7,166 nt of DNA from DAOMNN01 sp050486545 (GTDB lineage: Bacteria > Pseudomonadota > Gammaproteobacteria > Burkholderiales > Rhodocyclaceae), in NCBI GenBank assembly GCA_050486545.1, contig JBJHDM010000098.1, positions 1 to 7,166 of the forward strand, written 5' to 3'. Below the pieces are notes generated by a model. The model saw nothing but the letters and a program-made list of their open reading frames with translations. It was not told the origin of the DNA and ran no database searches. A program made the translations under genes and the position numbers. How positions within the stretch are numbered: position 1 is the stretch's first letter; every line of letters begins with the position of its first letter. Below, in pieces: positions 1 through 4,405 of the stretch.

Positions 1-212
1 ATTTCGGGCGCCTTGTCACGGCACACGCCGATGGCGCCTTCGGGGCCGCCCTTGCTGATTTCGTCGCTGAGGACGGTCATGAGCTTGGGCGGGATCGACG
101 AGGCGACGCCGCGTGCCTCGCCGAGCACGGCCGATTCGTCGGCCAGGACAGGGCCCGCGAGCAATGCTGCGAACAAGGGAAGGATGGTGCGGGCGGTGCG
201 GACTGCATGCAT
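1..212 (-). CDS. Secreted DUF3365 / Tll0287-like haem-family protein (3' end off the left edge)
   Basis: The first 70 codons are present; the rest lies outside the window. The ATG at 212-210 is preceded by AGGAGGAG (219-226 on the plus strand, read in reverse) at good spacing. Residues 1-24 form a Sec signal peptide: a basic start, a hydrophobic core (ILPLFAALLAGPVLA) and likely cleavage after Ala24. The mature start has a helical segment and then GAIGVCRDKAPE (Cys64), which resembles the conserved 'AI.VC...AP' block of DUF3365/Tll0287-like proteins, a periplasmic family that often binds c-type haem. The CXXCH motif expected further on is not visible. It is the last visible gene of the leftward tusA-dsrE2 unit, 177 bases after dsrE2, so it may be a redox or sensory partner of sulfur oxidation (inference). 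The family call rests on one short motif and could be wrong; secretion is well supported. Confidence 0.6.
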   Translation of the reverse strand, partial: MHAVRTARTILPLFAALLAGPVLADESAVLGEARGVASSIPPKLMTVLSDEISKGGPEGAIGVCRDKAPE

Positions 213-389
213 GACGTGTCTCCTCCTGGTGTGCCCTCTCCGGGGCGTCATGGGAACGGCTGCTACGGGTGGTCCACAAAGACGTTCGCCCCGGCGCGTC
301 CAGCGTGTCGGGGCAGGGGGTGGAAGGCGGGTGGCTTCCTTCCGGGATTCTGGCGTCGGTTCATTCGAACCCGACTCGATCGGATCTGC
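213..389 (-). other. Intergenic region between dsrE2 and the DUF3365-like gene, with a weak hairpin
   Basis: This 177-base gap contains no convincing gene. An inverted repeat, GCCCCG (288-293) and CGGGGC (309-314), has a 15-base loop and no T-run on either side, so it is a weak terminator or at most an RNA processing/stability hairpin. The strong ribosome binding site of the downstream gene sits at its left end. The gap is long enough to hold a separate promoter, but I could not pick one out. Confidence 0.3.
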
Positions 390-860
390 TCAGATGAACA
401 GGCAGATATCGGTCTCGCCGGCGAACTCCATGAAGGTGGATGCTCCACCGTATTCGACCTGGTCGATGAATTCGCTCTTGTCGAACTCGAAGAGATCGAC
501 GGTCATCTGGCAGGCGATGAACTTGACGTCGGTCTCCAGGCACAGCTCGCGCAACTCTTCCAGCGATGCGACGCCCTTCGACTTGAGCTTGTTCTTCATC
601 ATCATCGTCGCCATGGTTTCCATGCCCGGAAGCATCTGGACCATGACCGGCATCGGCACCGGCATCGGCATGGCCGGGTTGGCCAGCGGACTGATCTTCA
701 CGTCGGAGAGATCCTTGCGCAGCAACTGCAGGCCGTAGAAGGTGAAGAACACCTGCACTTCGTAGCCGAGCGCGCCGGCGGTGGATGCGAGGATGAAGGG
801 GGGGTAGGCCATGTCCAGCGTCCCCTTGGTCGCGATGATGGCCATCTTCTTGGCGGTCAT
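390..860 (-). CDS. dsrE2: DsrE2-type sulfurtransferase (DsrE/DsrF/DrsH-like family)
   Basis: A 156-residue protein of the DsrE2 branch of DsrE-like sulfur carriers. These exchange cysteine-bound sulfane sulfur with TusA and a rhodanese in the cytoplasm of sulfur oxidisers. The N-terminus (AIIATKGTLDMAYPPFILAS, residues 7-26) and the FFTFYGLQLLRKD segment (38-50) are the family's beta-strand and helix start. Next come a Met/Pro-rich stretch (about 62-88), a pair of cysteines ten residues apart (Cys107, Cys117 in FIACQMTVDLF) and a conserved C-terminus with Cys153 (ETDICLFI). The Cys107/Cys117 pair has the spacing reported for the reactive cysteines of DsrE3-type proteins. The ATG at 860 has AGGAGAG just upstream. 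It lies 127 bases after tusA on the same strand, the known tusA-dsrE2 arrangement. No rhodanese gene is in view. Family assignment is strong; the exact subtype (DsrE2A/2B/3) is less certain. Confidence 0.88.
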   Translation of the reverse strand: MTAKKMAIIATKGTLDMAYPPFILASTAGALGYEVQVFFTFYGLQLLRKDLSDVKISPLANPAMPMPVPMPVMVQMLPGMETMATMMMKNKLKSKGVASLEELRELCLETDVKFIACQMTVDLFEFDKSEFIDQVEYGGASTFMEFAGETDICLFI

Positions 861-926
861 TGTCTCTCTCCTGGTTGCCGTCCGTGCGATCGAACGTGCG
901 ATTTATCGTGTACTGCATACGCGGTT

Positions 927-971
927 CGCCCCGTGCCAAGCGGGGCGTCCATCGGCTGCCGCAAGTGCGGC
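927..971 (-). repeat. Two adjacent small hairpins between tusA and dsrE2
   Basis: The first hairpin pairs CGCCCCG (927-933) with CGGGGCG (941-947) around a 7-base loop. The second pairs GCCGC (958-962) with GCGGC (967-971) around a 4-base loop. Neither is followed by a T-run, so they are unlikely to be strong terminators. They may attenuate or stabilise the tusA-dsrE2 transcript, giving different amounts of the two proteins (inference). Confidence 0.35.
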
Positions 972-987
972 GAACTGCGCGAGCCGG

Positions 988-1215
988 TCAGCTCTTGCGC
1001 AGGAAGAAGATGAATTCCTTGCCTTCGGTGGCCGACGAGAGCAGCGCGTTGCCGGTCTGGTTGGCGAATGCCTGCATGTCCTTGACCGAACCCGAGTCGG
1101 TGGCCACGACCTTCAGGACTTCTCCGGCATTCATGCCGCTGAGGGCCTTCTTGGTCTTGACGATGGGCAGGGGGCAGGACAGGCCGCGGGTATCCAGTTC
1201 CTTGTCGAAGTTCAT
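988..1215 (-). CDS. tusA: TusA-family sulfur carrier protein
   Basis: A 75-residue protein with the TusA signature near its start: ELDTRGLSCPLPIVKTKKAL. The CPxP motif (Cys14-Pro-Leu-Pro17) supplies the cysteine that holds a persulfide. TusA proteins pass sulfane sulfur between rhodaneses, DsrE-type carriers and oxidation systems such as Dsr or sHdr in the cytoplasm of sulfur oxidisers. The rest (GEVLKVVATDSGSVKDMQAF, then NALLSSATEGKEFIFFLRKS) fits the two-layer beta-alpha fold and the family's length of about 75-80. I chose the ATG at 1215-1213 because GGAAAG lies six bases upstream and the TusA fold starts there; an in-frame ATG at 1299 would add 28 unconserved residues. It is the first gene of a leftward unit with dsrE2, which supports a dissimilatory role over tRNA thiolation (inference). 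Confidence 0.92.
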   Translation of the reverse strand: MNFDKELDTRGLSCPLPIVKTKKALSGMNAGEVLKVVATDSGSVKDMQAFANQTGNALLSSATEGKEFIFFLRKS

Positions 1216-1312
1216 CCGTGTCTTTCCATGTTGGTTTAGGGCGGATCGCGATCTGGGTGCCTCTGCGGGCCGTACGTCGTCGGCATCTTGCGGATGCACC
1301 TGTCGGGATGTT

Positions 1313-1467
1313 GGGTATTAGGCGGGCCGGGTCTGCATGACGTCTATTACCGTGTTGGGTAATCACCTCTAGCTCACATGGGTAATGGTGTGGAAGAGTC
1401 TTTCCGGACCGTGGACCAGGTCCGGGTAATCCATGGCGGTAGTAGCGATCCGGTCGCTTCGGGTACA
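1313..1467. promoter_or_regulatory. Cluster of GGGTAAT-like words in the divergent tusA / S24 control region
   Basis: GGGTAAT occurs at 1357-1363, 1380-1386 and 1424-1430. The near-match GGGTATT is at 1313-1319 and GGGTACA at 1461-1467. The first two sites share more: TTGGGTATT (1311) and TTGGGTAAT (1355). The steps between the first four are 44, 23 and 44 bases. The reverse word ATTACC at 1346-1351 faces GGTAAT at 1358-1363, forming a 6-6-6 dyad. GGGTA is rare elsewhere in the window (three or four other sites seen by eye outside the two control regions). A repeated binding site for a regulator is the simplest reading; which regulator is unknown. Confidence 0.45.
1404..1425. repeat. Perfect 7-bp dyad upstream of the S24 gene
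   Basis: CCGGACC (1404-1410) and GGTCCGG (1419-1425) are exact inverted copies around 8 bases. The right arm overlaps the GGGTAAT word at 1424-1430. It sits about 110 bases before the S24 start and about 190 before tusA. It is operator-like in size; with no T-run after it, a terminator is unlikely. Confidence 0.4.
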
Positions 1468-1523
1468 GAATGAGCGAACGCGTGACATCGGTCCGTACGC
1501 CCGCGTTGCGAGGCGCCTGTCGT

Positions 1524-1528
1524 GGAGG
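1524..1528 (+). promoter_or_regulatory. Ribosome binding site GGAGG that sets the S24 start
   Basis: GGAGG lies seven bases before the ATG at 1536. The earlier in-frame ATG at 1470 has no comparable site, which decides the start in favour of 1536. Confidence 0.75.
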
Positions 1529-1535
1529 TCAAGGC

Positions 1536-1895
1536 ATGCCGCACATCATCCCCATCGCACCCGATCCCGGCGCTTCGGCGGCTTCCGCCTGTGATGGCAG
1601 CGAGGCCTTCGCGCTGATGGTGCTGGGCGACTCGATGCGTCCGGAGTTCGCCCAAGGAGAAGTCGTCGTGATCGAACCGGCGGGTCGGATCGAGGATGGG
1701 TCGTTCGTGCTCGCGCAGGTGGCGGACGAGTGGATCCTGCGCCAGTTGCGAAGGGTTGAATCCCACTGGCGATTGTGTGCGCTCGACCCTGCGGTTGAAG
1801 ACGTCATGATCGGGGATCTTGATTCCGTGCGCGGCGTGGTCATCCAGCGTGTTCGTCCGGGGCGCAGGAAGGAGACGAAGTTCTATATCGAATGA
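1536..1895 (+). CDS. Stand-alone S24 (LexA/UmuD-like) domain protein with Lys-to-Arg change
   Basis: A 119-residue protein that is essentially only the C-terminal S24 peptidase-like fold. Residues 26-48 (ALMVLGDSMRPEF, then GEVVVIEP) carry the Ser33 of the GDSM.P motif that is the nucleophile in LexA. After GSFVLAQVADEW comes LRQLRR (68-73), which aligns with VKRLKK of E. coli LexA. Arg69 therefore replaces the general-base lysine, 36 residues after the serine (37 in LexA). The closing strand (VRGVVIQRVRP, then a basic tail) is also typical. There is no helix-turn-helix, even with the upstream ATG at 1470, so it cannot be a classical repressor by itself. Classical self-cleavage is unlikely without the lysine. 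It is divergent from tusA-dsrE2 and followed 418 bases on by fccAB, so a link with sulfur metabolism is possible but unproven. Fold call is strong; function unknown. Confidence 0.82.
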   Translation: MPHIIPIAPDPGASAASACDGSEAFALMVLGDSMRPEFAQGEVVVIEPAGRIEDGSFVLAQVADEWILRQLRRVESHWRLCALDPAVEDVMIGDLDSVRGVVIQRVRPGRRKETKFYIE

Positions 1896-1934
1896 GAATC
1901 GATCCGGCGGTCTGCTCAACCCCACGTAGAACCT

Positions 1935-1990
1935 GAGTCTATAAAAATCTCTGTAATTTCGTATATTTACAAGTATTCATATATACCACT
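1935..1990. promoter_or_regulatory. AT-rich island with inverted repeat GTATAT-N14-ATATAC
   Basis: This stretch is strongly AT-rich in otherwise GC-rich DNA. Within it GTATAT (1961-1966) and ATATAC (1981-1986) are exact inverted copies around 14 bases. It lies just upstream of the candidate fcc promoter at 2010-2038. AT-rich dyads of this kind are used by ArsR-family sulfide/persulfide sensors (BigR, SqrR) and others, but I cannot match it to a defined site. It may equally act as an UP element or a flexible DNA segment. Confidence 0.4.
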
Positions 1991-2009
1991 TTGGGGTAGC
2001 GGTCTCCAG

Positions 2010-2038
2010 TTGACGCTAACCGCGATGGGGTATTGAAT
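2010..2038 (+). promoter_or_regulatory. Candidate sigma-70 promoter for fccAB
   Basis: TTGACG (2010-2015, five of six -35 consensus bases) is followed after 17 bases by TTGAAT (2033-2038, four of six -10 bases). Transcription would start near 2045, giving a leader of about 270 bases before fccA. GGGTATT at 2028-2034 overlaps the -10 and repeats the word at 1313, and GGGTAGC lies at 1994-2000, so a shared regulator could act here. Confidence 0.45.
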
Positions 2039-2044
2039 AGGGAT

Positions 2045-2313
2045 GAGCCGTCGCGCACAGTCTGACAGGGATTCCTTTTTCGACCCCGACAGGATCCTGG
2101 AATCCCGCCATTTGGTGCTTTGGCGATGTTCGAACGGTACCGTCTCATGTGTTTTGCATGAGTCCGGCTCCGTCCGTCATCGTGCGATGGATCCCGGGAC
2201 ACAGGAGTACCACCACGGCACTTCGGAAGCAGTTGATCAAGCATCGGTCAGCGGACAAGAGCATTTGCGCGGGCGCCCCGATGCGGCAGGCGGTAACCAC
2301 TTAGGAGGAGTGA
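2045..2313 (+). other. Probable untranslated leader of fccAB with an 8-bp stem
   Basis: No convincing gene lies between the candidate promoter and fccA. GGGATTCC (2068-2075) and GGAATCCC (2099-2106) are exact inverted copies, and the 23-base loop ends in the palindrome AGGATCCT (2091-2098). There is no T-run after the second arm. An open frame from an ATG at 2043 runs through here into fccA in another frame, but it has no good ribosome binding site and no recognisable domain. The leader could control fccAB or simply be spacer. Confidence 0.35.
2303..2310 (+). promoter_or_regulatory. Strong ribosome binding site of fccA
   Basis: AGGAGGAG precedes two in-frame ATGs, at 2314 and 2320. Spacing from AGGAGG is 5 bases to the first; spacing from the GGAG at its end is 9 to the second. 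Either start keeps the signal peptide. Confidence 0.7.
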
Positions 2314-2646
2314 ATGCACATGTCAAGTCAGAGAAAGGGGAGGATCGCCCTGACCGCGCTTGCATTGGCTGCAATGCTTGCATTGCCGGCCGCTGCACAG
2401 GCGCAGATCACGCGTGGCGAACTGATGGCGGTGAGCTGTTTCGCCTGCCACGGCACCGATGGCTACAGCAGCGGCGACATGCCCGCCATCGACGGAATGC
2501 CCGCGGAAGAGATCGTCAAGGCGATGCGTGGCTATCGCGAGGGGCTGAAGGCTGCGACGGTCATGGACCGGCATGCGAAAGGCTATTCCGACGAGGAGAT
2601 CGCCCAGCTGGCGGACTACCTCTCCAAACTCGGCAAGAAGCGTTAA
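2314..2646 (+). CDS. fccA: Monohaem cytochrome c subunit of sulfide dehydrogenase
   Basis: A 110-residue periplasmic class I cytochrome c that would take electrons from the FAD subunit encoded next to it during sulfide oxidation. Residues 1-30 are a Sec signal peptide (basic start, then a long Ala/Leu core ending AAAQA, cleavage before Gln31), leaving about 80 residues. There is one haem site, SCFACHG (Cys42, Cys45, His46). The likely sixth ligand is Met84 in TVMDRHAKGYSDEEIAQLADYL, the usual C-terminal block of this cytochrome type. It is half the size of the dihaem FccA of Allochromatium and closer to the monohaem partner of green sulfur bacteria. fccB starts 13 bases after its stop, so the two are co-transcribed. 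Haem attachment is certain from the motif; the FccA role rests on the neighbour. Confidence 0.9.
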   Translation: MHMSSQRKGRIALTALALAAMLALPAAAQAQITRGELMAVSCFACHGTDGYSSGDMPAIDGMPAEEIVKAMRGYREGLKAATVMDRHAKGYSDEEIAQLADYLSKLGKKR

Positions 2647-2654
2647 GGGGGGAG
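2647..2654 (+). promoter_or_regulatory. Ribosome binding site supporting the GTG start of fccB
   Basis: GGGGGGAG ends five bases before the GTG at 2660. No ATG sits at a matching distance, and the GTG places a complete Tat signal at the N-terminus. Confidence 0.7.
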
Positions 2655-2659
2655 ACACA

Positions 2660-3955
2660 GTGAAGCCTATCTCACGCAGAACATTCGTCAAGATTGCCGG
2701 AGCGGGCGGGGCTGTTTCGGCGCTCCCCATGCTCGGCTGTGCCACCCCGGGTGCCCAGGCGGGCGCCCCGCACGTCGTCGTGATCGGTGGCGGTTTCGGG
2801 GGTGCGACGTGCGCCAAGTACCTGCGCCGGTTCGACAAGAACGTCAATGTCACGCTGGTCGAGGCCAACCGCAAGTACCATACGTGCCCGGGCAGCAACT
2901 GGGTGCTCGGCGGTTTTCGCGAAATGGATGACATCGCCCACGGCTTCGACGCTTTGCGCTCCAAGCACGGCGTCAACGTCGTGCATGATACGGTCACCGG
3001 GATCGATCCCGCGACCCGTACCGTTCGCCTGGCCGGCGGACAGACGCTGACCTACGACAAGCTCGTCATGTCACCCGGCATCGACATGCGCTGGAACGCG
3101 ATCGAAGGCTACGACGAGGATGCCAGCCGTCGCATGCCCCACGCCTGGAAGGCCGGCCCGCAGACGGCACTGCTGCGCGACCAGCTCCGCGCGATGCGCG
3201 ATGGCGGCACGGTCATCGTCTCTGCGCCGGGTGGCGCCTTCCGCTGCCCGCCGGGACCCTACGAGCGTGTATCGCTGATCGCGCACTACCTCAAGGAGCA
3301 CAAGCCGAAGTCCAAGATCCTGGTGCTCGACGCCAAGGAGAACTTCTCCAAGCAGGGGTTGTTCACCGCCGGCTGGGAGCGCCGCTATGCGGGCATGATC
3401 GAGTGGGTGCCGGGCTCCAAGGGCGGCCGTGTCGAGCGGGTCGACGTCAATAAGATGGCGGTCTATACCGAAGCCGGGTTCACCGAGCACAAGGGCGATG
3501 TGATCAACATCATTCCGCCCCAATCGGCGAGCAATCTTGCGATCGCAGCCGGGTTGGCCAACGACGAAGGCTGGTGCCCGGTCAATCAGGCGACTTTCGA
3601 GTCGACCGTGCATCCCAACGTCTACGTGATCGGCGATGCGGCGATTGCCGGCGCGATGCCGAAATCGGGCCACGCCGCGAACAACCAGGGCAAGATGGCC
3701 GCCGTGGCGGTGGTGAGTGCGATTCGCGGCTGGCCGGTGCCGGAACCGTCCGCCGTCAATACCTGCTACAGCCTGATCGCGCCGGACTACGGCGTCAGCA
3801 TCGCTGCCGTCTATCGGCTCAAGGAAGGCGCGCTCGCAGGTGTCCAGGGTGCCGGCGGATTGACCCCTGCAGACGCCAGCGCCGCCGACCTGCGGCGCGA
3901 GGCCAATTACGCTTCGGGCTGGTACGTCGGGATCACCGAGGACATCTGGGGCTGA
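2660..3955 (+). CDS. fccB: Flavoprotein subunit of flavocytochrome c sulfide dehydrogenase
   Basis: A 431-residue periplasmic FAD enzyme of the sulfide:quinone-reductase-like family. It oxidises sulfide to sulfane sulfur or polysulfide and passes electrons to the FccA haem. Residues 5-11 (SRRTFVK) are a near-ideal twin-arginine motif; a hydrophobic stretch follows, with likely cleavage after AQA (34). IGGGFGGATCAKYL (42-55) is the FAD nucleotide-binding loop. Cys76 in YHTCPGSN matches the cysteine that holds FAD covalently in Allochromatium FccB. Cys196 (FRCPPGPYER) and Cys369 (NTCYSL), 173 apart, match the redox disulfide pair (Cys161/Cys337 there). VYVIGDAAIAGAMPKSGHAA (321-340) is the second FAD-contact motif, and the C-terminus (SGWYVGITEDIWG) is FccB-like. 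The GTG start is fixed by its ribosome site and the Tat motif; an earlier ATG at 2573 lies inside fccA. SoxF is a close relative, but no other sox gene is in view. Confidence 0.93.
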   Translation: MKPISRRTFVKIAGAGGAVSALPMLGCATPGAQAGAPHVVVIGGGFGGATCAKYLRRFDKNVNVTLVEANRKYHTCPGSNWVLGGFREMDDIAHGFDALRSKHGVNVVHDTVTGIDPATRTVRLAGGQTLTYDKLVMSPGIDMRWNAIEGYDEDASRRMPHAWKAGPQTALLRDQLRAMRDGGTVIVSAPGGAFRCPPGPYERVSLIAHYLKEHKPKSKILVLDAKENFSKQGLFTAGWERRYAGMIEWVPGSKGGRVERVDVNKMAVYTEAGFTEHKGDVINIIPPQSASNLAIAAGLANDEGWCPVNQATFESTVHPNVYVIGDAAIAGAMPKSGHAANNQGKMAAVAVVSAIRGWPVPEPSAVNTCYSLIAPDYGVSIAAVYRLKEGALAGVQGAGGLTPADASAADLRREANYASGWYVGITEDIWG

Positions 3956-3976
3956 TGCCGGCCTGACGGAATGAGG

Positions 3977-4003
3977 CGGGCGGCTGCGGCCGCCCGTTTT
4001 TTT
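3977..4003 (+). terminator. Intrinsic terminator of fccAB
   Basis: CGGGCGGC (3977-3984) and GCCGCCCG (3989-3996) form a perfect 8-bp GC stem with a TGCG loop, followed directly by seven T (3997-4003). It starts 22 bases after the fccB stop. Confidence 0.95.
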
Positions 4004-4038
4004 CGCTGGTTGTGCTTTGGTTCGGGCGATTCCGTCAA

Positions 4039-4056
4039 GACATGCGATGGCATGTC
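4039..4056. repeat. Perfect 7-bp dyad GACATGC-N4-GCATGTC
   Basis: GACATGC (4039-4045) and GCATGTC (4050-4056) are exact inverted copies around GATG. It lies 36 bases past the fccAB terminator and about 350 before the TraB-family gene, with no T-run. It could be a protein binding site or a small RNA hairpin; no gene is next to it. Confidence 0.4.
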
Positions 4057-4109
4057 CGATCCTCCAGTCGGGACGTCGATCCCTTCCACGGCGATCGCGT
4101 ACGCAAAAT

Positions 4110-4265
4110 GCGTAGGGCGGCTTCGCGAAGCAAGCCGCCATCCGGTGCTCGGACAACTGCGTACGTCGGAGTTCGACGGCCTTTACAGGTTCGTTTCCCG
4201 ACCGCCGTGTGCTCGATGCGCACGTTGGTGGATTGCGCCTTGTGCGCGAATCCACCCTTCTACGC
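4110..4265. repeat. Composite inverted-repeat element (REP/MITE-like)
   Basis: The ends are inverted relatives: GCGTAGGGCGGCTTCGCG at 4110-4127 corresponds to the reverse complement of 4246-4265, with a two-base insertion and two changes. Each end is itself a hairpin: GGCGGCTT (4116-4123) with AAGCCGCC (4132-4139), and GGTGGATT (4227-4234) with AATCCACC (4249-4256), the second loop holding GCGC...GCGC. Short 'GTAGGGxGG...' hairpins of this kind are common dispersed intergenic repeats in proteobacteria. The 87 bases between the hairpins show no gene. Differences between the two ends suggest either an old element or two separately placed copies. Confidence 0.6.
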
Positions 4266-4281
4266 CTTGAGCAGCCGCAAG

Positions 4282-4330
4282 TGCGATTGCGGTGACCGCC
4301 ATGACGTCAATGTTTGCGATTGCCGTCAAT
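4282..4330. repeat. Short direct repeats before the TraB-family promoter
   Basis: TGCGATTGC occurs at 4282-4290 and 4315-4323, and CGTCAAT at 4305-4311 and 4324-4330. The palindrome TGACGTCA is at 4302-4309. Together they resemble a decayed duplication or paired binding sites. Confidence 0.3.
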
Positions 4331-4364
4331 CCCTGCAATCTCGTGCGCGATCGGGGCGGCGGTC

Positions 4365-4373
4365 TGCTAGGAT
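4365..4373 (+). promoter_or_regulatory. Candidate extended -10 promoter of the TraB-family gene
   Basis: TGCTAGGAT is an extended -10 element (TGn followed by TAGGAT). No good -35 is seen. Transcription would begin near 4380, about 25 bases before the ATG at 4406. This excludes the upstream in-frame starts at 4292-4310. Confidence 0.5.
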
Positions 4374-4405
4374 GGCGCGCTGGCAACGACAACCCATCCT
4401 TTCCC

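Noticed and set aside
927..971. Hairpins between tusA and dsrE2 as an intrinsic terminator
   Set aside because: No T-run follows on the leftward strand, so a strong terminator is not supported.
1470..1535. N-terminal extension of the S24 protein from the ATG at 1470
   Set aside because: There is no ribosome site at 1470, and GGAGG sits seven bases before the ATG at 1536. The extra 22 residues look unconserved and add no HTH.
1939..2244. Leftward open frame across the fcc upstream gap
   Set aside because: It runs through the AT island and the candidate promoter, has no ribosome site and low-complexity composition, and shows no family motif.
2043..2663. Open frame covering the fccA leader and overlapping fccA in another frame
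   Set aside because: No good ribosome site, no recognisable domain, and its second half is simply an alternative frame of fccA, whose haem motif is clear.
2660..2745. FccB as a lipoprotein through Cys27 (MLGC)
   Set aside because: The residues before Cys27 do not fit a good lipobox, and a standard AQA cleavage site follows a few residues later.
3071..4255. Long leftward open frame opposite fccB
   Set aside because: It is antisense to fccB, crosses the terminator, and has the Arg/Ala/Gly-rich composition typical of shadow frames in GC-rich DNA.
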